This document shows positions 36,719 through 44,767 of a DNA stretch of 64,000 nt, one piece after another. The DNA lies in contig NZ_LANJ01000045.1 in NCBI RefSeq assembly GCF_000971295.1, positions 1 to 64,000 of the forward strand. Direction: 5' to 3'. Source of the stretch: Devosia epidermidihirudinis. GTDB lineage: Bacteria > Pseudomonadota > Alphaproteobacteria > Rhizobiales > Devosiaceae. A model generated the notes under the pieces. It was not told the origin of the DNA. It worked only from the letters and a program-made list of their open reading frames with translations, and ran no database searches. Position 1 is the stretch's first letter. The number at the start of each line of letters is the position of its first letter. The position numbers and the translations under genes were made by a program.

Positions 36719-37456
36719 ATGAACCTCTTCAAGCTCACCACACTCCTGACGCTCACCGCCGTGCTGGCAGGTTGCAACACCACCGACCGCCTGGCCAATG
36801 TGGGCAATGCCCCACCGCTTTCGGCCATTCAGGACCCAACCACCATGGCCGGCTACCAGCCGATCCACATGCCTATGCCCGAAGCGATTGCCGATACCTA
36901 TCAGGCCAATTCGCTTTACCGCACCTCGGCCAAAGGCTTCTTCAAGGATGAGCGCGCCCACCGCATCGGCGACATCCTCACGGTCATCGTCACCATCGAT
37001 GACAGCGCCAAGATTGCCAACACGACCCAGGCCACCCGCGCCTCCAGCAATTCGGCCGGCATGGGCGGCATCCTCGGCAACGCCATCAAGGACGCTTCGG
37101 GCGGCACCATCAATCCATCGGCCGCCGTCGACTTCACCTCCGGCATCAACAACAAGGGCAATGGCTCGGTCAACCGCTCGGAAAGCCTTGCCACTTCGGT
37201 TGCCGCCGTCGTCACCCAGGTTCTGCCCAATGGCAATCTGGTCATCGAGGGCCGCCAGGAAGTGCGCGTGAACTTCGAAGTCCGCGATCTCATCGTCGCC
37301 GGCATCGTCCGCCCATCCGACATTCAGGCCAACAACACCATCCGCTCCTCCAAGATCGCTGAAGCCCGCATCGCCTACGGCGGCCGTGGCCAGATCACCG
37401 ATGTGCAGCAGCCGCGCTACGGCCAGCAGGTGATGGACGCGATCCTGCCTTTCTAA
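36719..37456 (+). CDS. flgH: Flagellar L-ring lipoprotein FlgH
   Basis: Outer-membrane L-ring subunit, 245 residues. The lipobox LAGC is at residues 17-20 (LTAVLAGCNTTD). Family motifs include 'NSLYRTSAKGFFKDERAHRIGDILTVIVTIDDSAKIANTTQATR' and 'LPNGNLVIEGRQEVRVNFEVRDLIVAGIVRPSDIQANNTIRSSKIAEARIAYGGRGQITDVQQPRYGQQVMDAILPF'. ATG 36719 follows CAGGAG; an upstream frame overlapping flgA is spurious. Confidence 0.96.
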   Translation: MNLFKLTTLLTLTAVLAGCNTTDRLANVGNAPPLSAIQDPTTMAGYQPIHMPMPEAIADTYQANSLYRTSAKGFFKDERAHRIGDILTVIVTIDDSAKIANTTQATRASSNSAGMGGILGNAIKDASGGTINPSAAVDFTSGINNKGNGSVNRSESLATSVAAVVTQVLPNGNLVIEGRQEVRVNFEVRDLIVAGIVRPSDIQANNTIRSSKIAEARIAYGGRGQITDVQQPRYGQQVMDAILPF

Positions 37457-37567
37457 GGCTCCCAGTTCCCGGTTCCGCACATTCCCCCGATTGGTGCGGG
37501 CCGGCCGGCTCCAGAATAGAGCCCCTCAAGAGGCGCAGTCCCCCGGCTGCGCCTCTCCCCTTTTGTG

Positions 37568-37692
37568 GTGGCAAAGAATACTCCCTCCTTACCTCCCCCT
37601 AAAAGGGGGGAGGAACAGATCAAGTGTTTGCTATCCCCATGCACCAGCCAGATTCCTCCCCCTATCAGGGGGAGGCAAGGAGGGGGTACTCC
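37568..37692. repeat. Intergenic palindrome, family D
   Basis: Two complementary blocks: CTCCCTCCTTACCTCCCCCT with AAAAGGGGGGAGG near 37578-37613, and CCTCCCCCTATCAGGGGGAGG with CAAGGAGGGGGTA near 37657-37688. The outer arms CCTCCTT(A)CCTCCCCCT and AGGGGGAGGCAAGGAGG pair with each other. The region 37457-38060 between flgH and the carboxypeptidase holds this repeat and otherwise nothing I recognise. Confidence 0.75.
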
Positions 37693-38060
37693 GATCCCCA
37701 ACCAAAAACTTATCCCCGCACCGCCACCCCGCCGCATACTCCCCTCACCACCTCACGATAGCAGCGGGTCGCGCGAACCGGCCGTGGGGGGCAGATGGGA
37801 GCGGGGGATGTTCGTAAACCCCGTGGGTTGCGTGGACCGGAGACGGGGAAGGCCCCCGACAAAGGATGCCGCCAACTGCGAAAACCCATTGCGTGCGGCG
37901 AGTTTCGCTTCACTTATTACAAAAACCATGAGGCGCAGCTCGCCGCATGCACGCTGTTGGCTTCATCCGCACCGTCCGGCAACCCCGGCGGGCCTATCGG
38001 CATGTCTTGCTCCCGGCGCCGAGCTATGGAAAACCTTTGGGCTTAATCTCGGAGTCTGCC

Positions 38061-39551
38061 ATGTCCTTCCAGAAACTCGACGATCTCGGCCGCAAGCTTG
38101 AAGCGCTGGAACACGCGCTGTCCATTTTGGGGGCCGATGAGGCGACCCATATGGCGGTTGGCGGTGGCGAAAAGCGCGCCGAGGCCATGTCCAATCTGGC
38201 CGGCATGTACCACGCCCAGGCCACCGCGCCCGAAATCGCCGACTGGATCGAGGCCGCCAAGCCCGAGAGCGAAGACCAGGCCCTCGCCCTCGGCGAGTTC
38301 AAGCGCCAATATATCAACGCCACCTGCCTTCCCACCGAGTTCGTCGAGCGCCGCACCGCCGCCACCATGCGTTCCGAACAGCTCTGGCGCGACCTGCGCG
38401 CCAAGGGCGATTGGGACAGCTTCCTGCCCGCTCTAGAAGGCGTCATTGCGCTGGTCCGCGAGGAATCTCAGCTTCGCGCCGATGCGCTCAAGCTCGCGCC
38501 TTATGACGCCCTGATGGATCAATACGATCCCGGCAACCGCACTGCCGAGCTGAACACCGTGTTTGGCGACCTCAAGGCCTTCCTCAAGGGCTTCGTGCCT
38601 GAGGCGCTGGCGGCACAGGACGAACGCCTCGCCAAGCGGCCACGCAAGAGCCTCAACGGCCCCTACCCGATTGAAAAGCAGCGCGAACTTGGCCTGGCCG
38701 CTATGCGCGCCGTTGGCTTTGATTTCACCCATGGCTCGCTCGCCGTCTCGCATCACCCCTTCTGCGGTGGCGTGCCGACCGACGTGCGCATGACTACGCG
38801 CTATCGTACCGACGAGTTCCTGTCTTCGCTGATGGGCGTGCTACACGAAACCGGCCACGCCCTCTATGAACAGGGTCTGCCCAAGGAGTGGTCGCATTGG
38901 CCGCTCGGCAAGGCGCGCGGCATGGGCATTCATGAAAGCCAGAGCCTGTTCGTGGAAATGCAGCTGTCGCGCAGTCCCGAGTTCTGGGAATTCGCCCTGC
39001 CGCTGGTGCATCAGCATCTCGGCCCTGATGCCATTCCCGGTTGGGACATCACAGATATTCTGGCCGAAGTGAACTTCGTACAGCGCGGCTATATCCGCGT
39101 CGATGCCGACGAGGTCACCTATCCGCTGCACGTCATCCTGCGTTACGAACTCGAGCAGGATCTGGTCAATGGCAAGCTCGAAGCCAGCCAGATCCCGGAG
39201 GCTTGGGACGCCAAGATGACCGAATATCTCGGGATCTCGACAATCAACGACCCCAAAGACGGCCCGATGCAGGACGTCCATTGGCCCGGCGGCGCCTTCG
39301 GCTATTTCCCGAGCTATACGCTTGGGGCCATGATCGCCGCCCAGCAATGGGCGGCCCTCGAAAAGGCCCAGCCCAACCTGCGCAACGACATCCGCGCCGG
39401 CGATTTCACTGGCGTCAACCAATGGCGCGCCAACAACATCTGGAGCCAGGGCTCCCGCTGGTCCACCCCAGACCTGATCACCCGCGCCACCGGCGAACCC
39501 CTCAATGCCGACTTCTTCAAGGCGCACTTGAAGAATCGCTACTTGGCGTAG
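38061..39551 (+). CDS. Carboxypeptidase M32 (thermostable carboxypeptidase 1 family)
   Basis: Zinc metallocarboxypeptidase of 496 residues. The active-site motif HETGH is in 'GVLHETGHALYEQGLPKEW', with the downstream third ligand region 'MGIHESQSLFVEMQLSRS' and 'DADEVTYPLHVILRYELEQDLVNGKL'. Such enzymes remove C-terminal residues from peptides in the cytoplasm. Start ATG 38061 follows CGGAG; the longer frame from 37947 has no homology. Monocistronic. Confidence 0.93.
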   Translation: MSFQKLDDLGRKLEALEHALSILGADEATHMAVGGGEKRAEAMSNLAGMYHAQATAPEIADWIEAAKPESEDQALALGEFKRQYINATCLPTEFVERRTAATMRSEQLWRDLRAKGDWDSFLPALEGVIALVREESQLRADALKLAPYDALMDQYDPGNRTAELNTVFGDLKAFLKGFVPEALAAQDERLAKRPRKSLNGPYPIEKQRELGLAAMRAVGFDFTHGSLAVSHHPFCGGVPTDVRMTTRYRTDEFLSSLMGVLHETGHALYEQGLPKEWSHWPLGKARGMGIHESQSLFVEMQLSRSPEFWEFALPLVHQHLGPDAIPGWDITDILAEVNFVQRGYIRVDADEVTYPLHVILRYELEQDLVNGKLEASQIPEAWDAKMTEYLGISTINDPKDGPMQDVHWPGGAFGYFPSYTLGAMIAAQQWAALEKAQPNLRNDIRAGDFTGVNQWRANNIWSQGSRWSTPDLITRATGEPLNADFFKAHLKNRYLA

Positions 39552-39621
39552 TTGTACAGCTGGATCAAAGCGTTAGGTGGGACGGCGGAATCAGTTTCTG
39601 CCGCCCCTAAAGCCCCCACAA

Positions 39622-39705
39622 TCGTCATCACCCGGCTCGTCCGGGTGATCCATCTTCTCTCACCGCACGTGGAATGGATTGCCCGGACAAGCCGGGCAAT
39701 GACGG
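39622..39705. repeat. Intergenic palindrome, family A (double hairpin)
   Basis: CGTCATCACCCGG/CCGGGTGATCC and GGATTGCCCGG/CCGGGCAATGACG, the same double unit as 105-186 with a different spacer. Confidence 0.8.
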
Positions 39706-39727
39706 AGCAAAGGCCCATCAATTCCAG

Positions 39728-39766
39728 TAGGCCTCATCCAGAGCCTGTCGAAGGACGAGGTCGTGG
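39728..39766. repeat. Intergenic palindrome, family B (partial)
   Basis: AGGCCTCATCCAGAGCCTGT followed by CGAAGGACGAGGTCG; a half-unit of the family seen at 18590 and 24320. With the family A unit it accounts for most of the 356 bp between 39552 and 39907. Confidence 0.65.
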
Positions 39767-39791
39767 CAAGAGGCCCCGGAAACACCCAACC

Positions 39792-39819
39792 TTGACATCC
39801 CCGCCCTCTCGCCTATTTT
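39792..39819 (+). promoter_or_regulatory. Putative promoter of the ABC-F gene
   Basis: TTGACA (39792-39797) and TATTTT (39814-39819) with a 16-bp spacer. It would give a leader of about 80 nt that contains the short reading frame at 39853-39954. Confidence 0.55.
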
Positions 39820-39852
39820 CACCGCACACGCAGCACTGACCGGACGGTACAC

Positions 39853-39954
39853 ATGGATTTCACGATGAACGACTGCCTCGCCCGCATCGCTCACCTGGAA
39901 TCCGCTTATGTTCGCCGCCATCTCACTGCACAATCTTTCCTACAGCACGCCTGA
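39853..39954 (+). CDS. Possible upstream leader peptide of the ABC-F gene
   Basis: A 33-codon frame beginning MDFTMNDCLARIAHLESAY and ending QHA-stop overlaps the first 47 bases of the ABC-F gene in another frame. It lies downstream of a good promoter. Its ribosome binding site is poor (GGACGG at 39842-39847). Leader peptides control several ABC-F genes in Gram-positive bacteria, but there is no direct evidence here; it may be a chance frame. Confidence 0.25.
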   Translation: MDFTMNDCLARIAHLESAYVRRHLTAQSFLQHA

Positions 39955-41494
39955 CAATCAGCCGCTTTTCACCGATCTCAACCTCTCGTTCGGCAGCGAA
40001 CGCACGGGTCTCATCGGCCGTAACGGCACGGGCAAATCCACCCTGCTCCGTATCATTGCCGGACTAATCCCCCCTGCCTCCGGCTCGGTTACCATTACCG
40101 GCACCATCGGCATGTTGGCCCAGACGGTTCAGGTCGCCCCCGATGACACTGTAGCCACGGGCCTTGATGTCACCGACCAGCTCGCCATGCTGGATCGTCT
40201 CGAACAGGGCGTCGGCTCGGTGGAAGACGCCGGCGACGCCGACTGGACTCTGCCCAGCCGGATCGAAGCGGTGTTTGGGGAGGTTGGCCTGCCGATTTAT
40301 GACACCGCCCGCCCCCTCTCCAGCCTGAGCGGTGGCCAGCGCACCCGCCTGTCCGTCGCCCGGCTCCTCTTGGCCGAGCCTGACATGATCCTGCTTGACG
40401 AGCCTACCAACAATCTCGACGCCGAAGGGCGGCAGGCCGTGATCGATCTGCTCGCGCGCTGGCGCGGCGGCGCCATCGTGGTCAGCCACGACCGCTCGCT
40501 ACTGCGCGAAATGGACGCCATCGTCGAACTGACGAGCCTGGGCGCCACCACCTATGGCGGCAATTGGGACCACTATTCCGAACGCAAGGCGCTCGAACTC
40601 GCCGCCGCCGAACACGCACTGTCCTCAGCCGAACGCAAGGTCGGTGAGATCGACCGCAAAATACAGGCCTTGGCTGAGAAAAAGGCGCGCAAGGACGGCG
40701 CTGGTGCCCGCAAGGCCGCCAAGGGCGATATTCCCCGCATCCTGCTCGGCGGCATGAAGGACAATTCTGAAAAGACCAGCGGTGAAAATGCCAAACTGGC
40801 CAACCGCCAGCGTGGGAACGCGGCGGAAGCCGCCAGCGAGGCCCGGTCCAAAGTCGAAGTCCTCACTCCCCTTTCGATCAAACTGACCAGCACCGGCCTG
40901 CCCGCGGGTCGCACCGTACTGCAAGCCGATGGCCTATCGGGCGGACCCGATCCCGAAAGCCCGATCATCAAGGGCTTCTCCCTCGCCATAACCGGCCCCG
41001 AACGCGTCGCCATCACCGGCCCCAATGGCTCTGGCAAAACCAGCCTGCTCCGTCTGCTGACTGGTGGGCTCGTGCCCACTAGCGGAACCGTGCGCATCAA
41101 CGGCACTTATGCTTTGCTCGATCAGGCCGTCAGCCTGCTCGATCCCGAGCTCAGCATTGCCGACAACATGGCGCTGCTCGATCCCGATGCCGACCAGAAC
41201 GCCCGCCGTGCTGCCCTCGCCCGCTTCATGTTCCGTGCCGATGCAGCATTGCAGCTGGTCGGTACGCTCAGTGGCGGGGAGACTCTGCGTGCCGGCCTCG
41301 CCGCCACCATCGGCGGCAATCACCCGCCCGACCTGCTGATTTTGGACGAACCCACCAATCATCTCGACATCCACGCCATCGAGCAGATGGAGGCCGGGTT
41401 GCGCGGCTATGATGGGGCCCTGCTTGTCGTCAGCCACGACCGAGACTTCCTCGACAATATCGGGATCACACGTGAGATCGCGCTGTCATCATGA
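39908..41494 (+). CDS. ABC-F family ATP-binding cassette protein
   Basis: A soluble protein of 528 residues with two ABC ATPase domains and no membrane segments. Walker A motifs: GRNGTGKST near residue 38 and GPNGSGKTS near 373; signatures LSGGQRTRLSVARLL and LSGGETLRAGLAAT; Walker B MILLDEPTNNLDAE and LLILDEPTNHLDIH. A basic linker between the domains ('ERKVGEIDRKIQALAEKKARKDGAGARKAAKG') corresponds to the ribosome-contacting arm region. ABC-F proteins act on ribosomes (translation factors or antibiotic protection); which one this is cannot be told. Confidence 0.92.
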   Translation: MFAAISLHNLSYSTPDNQPLFTDLNLSFGSERTGLIGRNGTGKSTLLRIIAGLIPPASGSVTITGTIGMLAQTVQVAPDDTVATGLDVTDQLAMLDRLEQGVGSVEDAGDADWTLPSRIEAVFGEVGLPIYDTARPLSSLSGGQRTRLSVARLLLAEPDMILLDEPTNNLDAEGRQAVIDLLARWRGGAIVVSHDRSLLREMDAIVELTSLGATTYGGNWDHYSERKALELAAAEHALSSAERKVGEIDRKIQALAEKKARKDGAGARKAAKGDIPRILLGGMKDNSEKTSGENAKLANRQRGNAAEAASEARSKVEVLTPLSIKLTSTGLPAGRTVLQADGLSGGPDPESPIIKGFSLAITGPERVAITGPNGSGKTSLLRLLTGGLVPTSGTVRINGTYALLDQAVSLLDPELSIADNMALLDPDADQNARRAALARFMFRADAALQLVGTLSGGETLRAGLAATIGGNHPPDLLILDEPTNHLDIHAIEQMEAGLRGYDGALLVVSHDRDFLDNIGITREIALSS

Positions 41495-41547
41495 TGAACG
41501 ATTTCTGAACTCCCCCGTCAGGGGGCGTTCCAAATCACCCGGCTACA

Positions 41548-41591
41548 CCTGTTGGCATCAAGCAAGCGGTCGGAGGGACCGCCCCAACAGG
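41548..41591 (+). promoter_or_regulatory. 5' leader hairpin covering the curlin ribosome binding site
   Basis: Outer stem CCTGTTGG (41548-41555) with CCAACAGG (41584-41591), inner stem GCGGTC (41566-41571) with GACCGC (41577-41582). The right arm contains part of the Shine-Dalgarno ACAGGAG (41587-41593) of the gene starting at 41601. Regulation through this fold is inferred. Confidence 0.45.
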
Positions 41592-41600
41592 AGAAACCAA

Positions 41601-42035
41601 ATGATCCGCTCGTTCATCATCACTGCCGCCACCGCACTCGTCATCGCTGCTTCCGCCGCCCCAACAATGGCCAACGACATCTACATCGACCAGTACGGCT
41701 GGGGTAACCAGGTCGGCGGCAATCAGAACGGCTGGAACAACAAGTTCGGTACCACCCAGTGGGGCAACTGGAACAAGTCCTTCAGCCAGCAGAGCGGCGG
41801 CAAGAACACCAGCGCGATCGGCCAGCAGGGCAACAAGAATACCGGCACCACCTATCAGAACGGCTGGAACAATGCCGCCGGCATCGGCCAGTTCGGCAAC
41901 AACCACAACGCCGTCATCACCCAGGACGGCTACGGCAACGTCACCGCTGGCGTGCAGGTCGGCAAGGGTTGCTCGGCCAATGTCACCCAGGCCGGTAGCG
42001 GCAACGTGACCGCGTTCGTCCAGGTTTGCCCCTGA
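41601..42035 (+). CDS. Curlin-like repeat protein (CsgA/CsgB type)
   Basis: A 144-residue exported protein: signal peptide MIRSFIITAATALVIAASAAPTMA-ND followed by about nine imperfect curlin repeats of the form Q-x-G-x-x-N (QYGWGN, QNGWNN, QWGNWN, QSGGKN, QQGNKN, QNGWNN, QFGNNH, QDGYGN, QAGSGN). Such repeats form the beta-solenoid amyloid of curli fibres. It differs from enteric CsgA in being rich in Trp in the first repeats and in having two Cys near the C-terminus (GKGCSAN, VQVCP). First gene of a three-gene cluster with CsgH and a second curlin. Confidence 0.85.
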   Translation: MIRSFIITAATALVIAASAAPTMANDIYIDQYGWGNQVGGNQNGWNNKFGTTQWGNWNKSFSQQSGGKNTSAIGQQGNKNTGTTYQNGWNNAAGIGQFGNNHNAVITQDGYGNVTAGVQVGKGCSANVTQAGSGNVTAFVQVCP

Positions 42036-42101
42036 TCCCGCTTGAATTGCGAAACGGCCGGGTTGCCAATGGCGCCCGGTCATTCACATCAGGAGATTGA
42101 A

Positions 42102-42470
42102 ATGATCACCACCAAGCTTCTCGCCATCCCGGCCCTACTCGGCGTCGGCCTCATCGGCGGCAACCTGGCCTATGCCAATGCCAGCACCGGCCCAACCCAG
42201 TGCTCGATCCAGACTACACTCAACGGCAATGTTCAGTCGCTGCAGGGCATTATCCTCTCCGACGTCAATGCCAACGGCACCTACCAGTTCAGCGTCCGGA
42301 GCTCGGGACCTTCGGGCAGCTCCAACATCAATCAGGGCGGCAACTTCACCGCTCGTGCCGCCGAACCCGTCATCGTCGGCCAGGTCCAGCTCAATGCCAG
42401 TGCAAAGACCACGGTCAGCTTCACCGTTACACTTGGTAACAAGACCATAGACTGCGCCGCACATAGCTGA
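42102..42470 (+). CDS. csgH: CsgH-like curli assembly protein
   Basis: A 122-residue periplasmic protein with a signal peptide (MITTKLLAIPALLGVGLIGGNLAYANA) and an all-beta domain 'QCSIQTTLNGNVQSLQGIILSDVNANGTYQFSVRSSGPSGSSNINQGGNFTARAAEPVIVGQVQLNASAKTTVSFTVTLGNKTIDC'. This matches the CsgH domain known from alphaproteobacteria, which binds curlin and keeps it from aggregating in the periplasm. Cys residues at both ends of the domain could form one disulfide. It follows AGGAGA and lies between the two curlin genes. Confidence 0.75.
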   Translation: MITTKLLAIPALLGVGLIGGNLAYANASTGPTQCSIQTTLNGNVQSLQGIILSDVNANGTYQFSVRSSGPSGSSNINQGGNFTARAAEPVIVGQVQLNASAKTTVSFTVTLGNKTIDCAAHS

Positions 42471-42493
42471 ACTCCATGCCCCAGCCTCACCCC

Positions 42494-42518
42494 GCCCCGG
42501 CCCGCGCCGGGGCTTTTT
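42494..42518 (+). terminator. Rho-independent terminator after csgH
   Basis: GCCCCGG (42494-42500), loop CCCGCG, CCGGGGC (42507-42513), then TTTTT. It ends the first curlin-csgH mRNA, so the second curlin has its own promoter. Confidence 0.85.
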
Positions 42519-42642
42519 CGTGCCCGCCACCTAAACCTAAACAGAGTCTGAACGACGTGCTCCAAACCGGTTCAGCCCACCACCGCTAGCCTCAATTCAC
42601 GGCTGGAGGAGACCAGCGAACAAACCGCCCAGGAGAACCGTC

Positions 42643-43062
42643 ATGACCACAAGCACCATCAAGACTGTCGCCACCGCACTGATCATCGCCACGCTCGGCG
42701 CCGCGACCCTTGCCGCCCCCGCCCACGCCGCCGGGCAGATTTCGATCAACTACACCCCCACCAATGCCAAGCAGCAAAAGGTCCTCGGGGTCGGGCTGCA
42801 GCTCTATTCGATCTTCAAGGGCATGTCCGCCACTGGCGGCAATGTCAGCCAGAATGGCTCCGGCAATTCCGCAGGCATTGGCCAGTTCGGCTCTGGCAAC
42901 CATGGCGTCATCGTCCAGAACGGCAATGGCCACAACGGCACCGTTCAACAAACCGGCAACAACAATAGCTGCGGGCTGTTCCAGTTCGGCCAGAACACCA
43001 ACGGCTCCTGCGCCAACAACGGCAATGGCCAGTCGAGCCTAACCACCGTCTTAGGCTTCTGA
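42643..43062 (+). CDS. Curlin-like repeat protein (second copy)
   Basis: A 139-residue exported protein with signal peptide 'IKTVATALIIATLGAATLAAPAHA' and four to five curlin repeats (QNGSGN, QFGSGN, QNGNGH, QTGNNN, QFGQNT) after a non-repeat N-terminal stretch (INYTPTNAKQQKVLGVGLQLYSIFKGM). Two Cys (NNNSCGLF, NGSCANN) flank the last repeat. It is shorter in repeats than the first curlin and could be the nucleator (CsgB role) or a minor subunit; this is inference. Bounded by terminators on both sides. Confidence 0.82.
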   Translation: MTTSTIKTVATALIIATLGAATLAAPAHAAGQISINYTPTNAKQQKVLGVGLQLYSIFKGMSATGGNVSQNGSGNSAGIGQFGSGNHGVIVQNGNGHNGTVQQTGNNNSCGLFQFGQNTNGSCANNGNGQSSLTTVLGF

Positions 43063-43087
43063 TTTAGGCAGCCCAATTACCGCATCC

Positions 43088-43114
43088 ACGGGGCCTCAGG
43101 CCCCGTTTCGTTTT
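43088..43114 (+). terminator. Terminator after the second curlin gene
   Basis: ACGGGGCC-TCA-GGCCCCGT (43088-43106) followed by TTCGTTTT. Confidence 0.8.
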
Positions 43115-43143
43115 CTGCATAGCAAGTGTGCTTTGGCGTCATA

Positions 43144-43180
43144 TTGACTTGATAAGTACGCTTATTATATGTGCGCTTAT
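43144..43180 (+). promoter_or_regulatory. Promoter and tandem operators of the marR-emrAB unit
   Basis: TTGACT (43144-43149) and TATATG (43166-43171) lie 16 bp apart. Two 14-bp palindromic sites follow each other with one base between: ATAAG-TACG-CTTAT (43152-43165) and ATATG-TGCG-CTTAT (43167-43180). The second reaches into the ATG at 43179. No Shine-Dalgarno is seen, so the mRNA is likely leaderless. Autorepression by the MarR product is inferred. Confidence 0.65.
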
Positions 43181-43658
43181 GAAAAACGACCCTCGCACTT
43201 TGGGCGGAAGCTTCAAGGAGAATGCGCCGCTCGGCTACCTCGTTCATGAGGTCGCCAAACTGATGAAACGCCGCTTTGAAATCGAAGCTCGGGCTCATGG
43301 CATCACCCTGCCGCAATGGCGCGCTTTGGCGCAGATAGCCTTGCGGGACTCTGTAACCCAGGTTGCCCTGGCACAGGCCATGGATGCAGACCCGATGACT
43401 CTTTCAGGCGTCTTGGATCGGCTTGAAAAACGAGGCCTGATCGACCGTTATTCCGACCCCTCTGATAACCGCGCCAAGATGGCCCGGCTCACCGAGGCCG
43501 GCGCTGAAGTCTACAAATCAGCCCGCGAAGTGGGCGCGACCATGTATTTGAACGCCCTCGCCGACATTTCGAGCGAAGACGCTGCGATTGCTGAGGGCGT
43601 GCTGCGACGGATGCGGGACAAACTTCTCGGCGAGGAAGCCGAAGCAGAGGACGCCTAA
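43179..43658 (+). CDS. MarR family transcriptional regulator of an efflux operon
   Basis: A 159-residue winged-helix regulator: 'LGYLVHEVAKLMKRRFEIEARAHGITLPQWRALAQIALRDSVTQVALAQAMDADPMTLSGVLDRLEKRGLIDRYSDPSDNRAKMARLTEAGAEVY'. The order helix, recognition helix (PMTLSGVLDRLEKRG) and wing (DPSDNRAKM) is standard. It precedes an EmrA/EmrB-type pump by one base, a common layout in which ligand binding lifts repression of the pump. ATG 43179 is chosen over an upstream in-frame start (43128) because the promoter lies in between. Confidence 0.9.
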   Translation: MKNDPRTLGGSFKENAPLGYLVHEVAKLMKRRFEIEARAHGITLPQWRALAQIALRDSVTQVALAQAMDADPMTLSGVLDRLEKRGLIDRYSDPSDNRAKMARLTEAGAEVYKSAREVGATMYLNALADISSEDAAIAEGVLRRMRDKLLGEEAEAEDA

Positions 43659-43659
43659 G

Positions 43660-44766
43660 ATGAATGCTCCCGTGAAAAAGTCCGCAACTGAGCAAGCCGA
43701 ACCCGTCGCCTCCCCAGATGCAGCGACCGTTGAAGCGCCGCCTCCTAAAAAGAAGCGTTCAGTTGGCCGATTGGCTCTGATGGTGGGTCTACCGGTCATC
43801 CTGCTGGGTGGCGGTGCTTACTTCTATTTGACCGGTGGTCGTTTTATCGACACCGACAACGCCTATGTGCAGCAGTCCAAGGTCTCGCTGTCATCTGACG
43901 TTGCGGGGCGCATCGTTTCGGTCGCGGTCAAGGACAACGAAGCCGTCAAAGCCGGCGATACACTGTTCACCATCGACGCTGAGCCCTACCGCATCGCACT
44001 GAACCAGGCCGACGCCGCCCTGGCAGCTGCCCGCGTCAACGTCGAACAATTGCGCGTTGGCCTGGAAGTCGCCAAGGCCAAGCTGCAGTCGGCAAATGCA
44101 ACGCTGGAAATTCGCCAAAAGGACTGGGACCGCAAGACCGCGCTGCAGACACAGGGCGTGACCGCTATTGCCAGCCTCGACGACGCACGCCTTGCTCTCC
44201 AGACCGCTCAGAGCACCGTGGCTCTTGAGGAGCAGGATGTGGCCAATGCCACCGCGGCCTTGGGCGGCAATCCCTCGATCAAGACCGACGAACATCCAAC
44301 CGTGCGTGCCGCTCTGGCAGCGCGCGACAACGCTGCGCGCAATCTGGACAAGACGACCGTTGTCGCCCCCGCCGCAGGTATCGTCAGCCAGGTTGGTAGC
44401 CTCAATGTGGGCCAGTTTGTTGCCACGGGCGTGACCATCGCAACCCTGGTCGAAACCGAACAGTCCTGGGTCGAAGCCAACTTCAAGGAAACGCAGCTGA
44501 CGGGGATGACCATCGGCATGCCCGCTGAAGTCACCGTTGACGCCTTCCCCGGCGTTGCACTAAAGGGCCACATCCAATCGATTGGCGCAGCGACCGGCGC
44601 AGAATTTGCACTGATCCCCGCGCAGAACGCCACTGGCAACTGGGTCAAGGTCGTGCAGCGCATTCCAGTCCGCATTTCGCTGGAAGGCACCGACCAGCAG
44701 CTGCTTCGTGCAGGCATGAGCGCCGGCGTCCGCATCGACACCGCAGCAGAAACGAAGGCCGAGTAA
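43660..44766 (+). CDS. emrA: HlyD/EmrA family membrane fusion protein
   Basis: Periplasmic adaptor of a tripartite pump, 368 residues. One N-terminal transmembrane helix (LALMVGLPVILLGGGAYFYL), then 'FIDTDNAYVQQSKVSLSSDVAGRIVSVAVKDNEAVKAGDTLFTID' (lipoyl half), a helical hairpin (about 105-200) and 'TTVVAPAAGIVSQVGSLNVGQFVATGVTIATLV' (second lipoyl half), followed by the beta-barrel. Such adaptors join the inner-membrane MFS pump to an outer-membrane channel; no TolC gene is in the window. Start ATG 43660, one base past the marR stop. Confidence 0.9.
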   Translation: MNAPVKKSATEQAEPVASPDAATVEAPPPKKKRSVGRLALMVGLPVILLGGGAYFYLTGGRFIDTDNAYVQQSKVSLSSDVAGRIVSVAVKDNEAVKAGDTLFTIDAEPYRIALNQADAALAAARVNVEQLRVGLEVAKAKLQSANATLEIRQKDWDRKTALQTQGVTAIASLDDARLALQTAQSTVALEEQDVANATAALGGNPSIKTDEHPTVRAALAARDNAARNLDKTTVVAPAAGIVSQVGSLNVGQFVATGVTIATLVETEQSWVEANFKETQLTGMTIGMPAEVTVDAFPGVALKGHIQSIGAATGAEFALIPAQNATGNWVKVVQRIPVRISLEGTDQQLLRAGMSAGVRIDTAAETKAE

Positions 44767-44767
44767 G

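Noticed and set aside
37578..37692. CRISPR-like array in family D
   Set aside because: Only two repeat blocks that are palindromes of each other, with no equal spacers.
37457..38060. Riboswitch or small gene in the long gap before the carboxypeptidase
   Set aside because: Only family D repeats and GC-rich sequence are seen; no known riboswitch core and no frame with plausible codon use.
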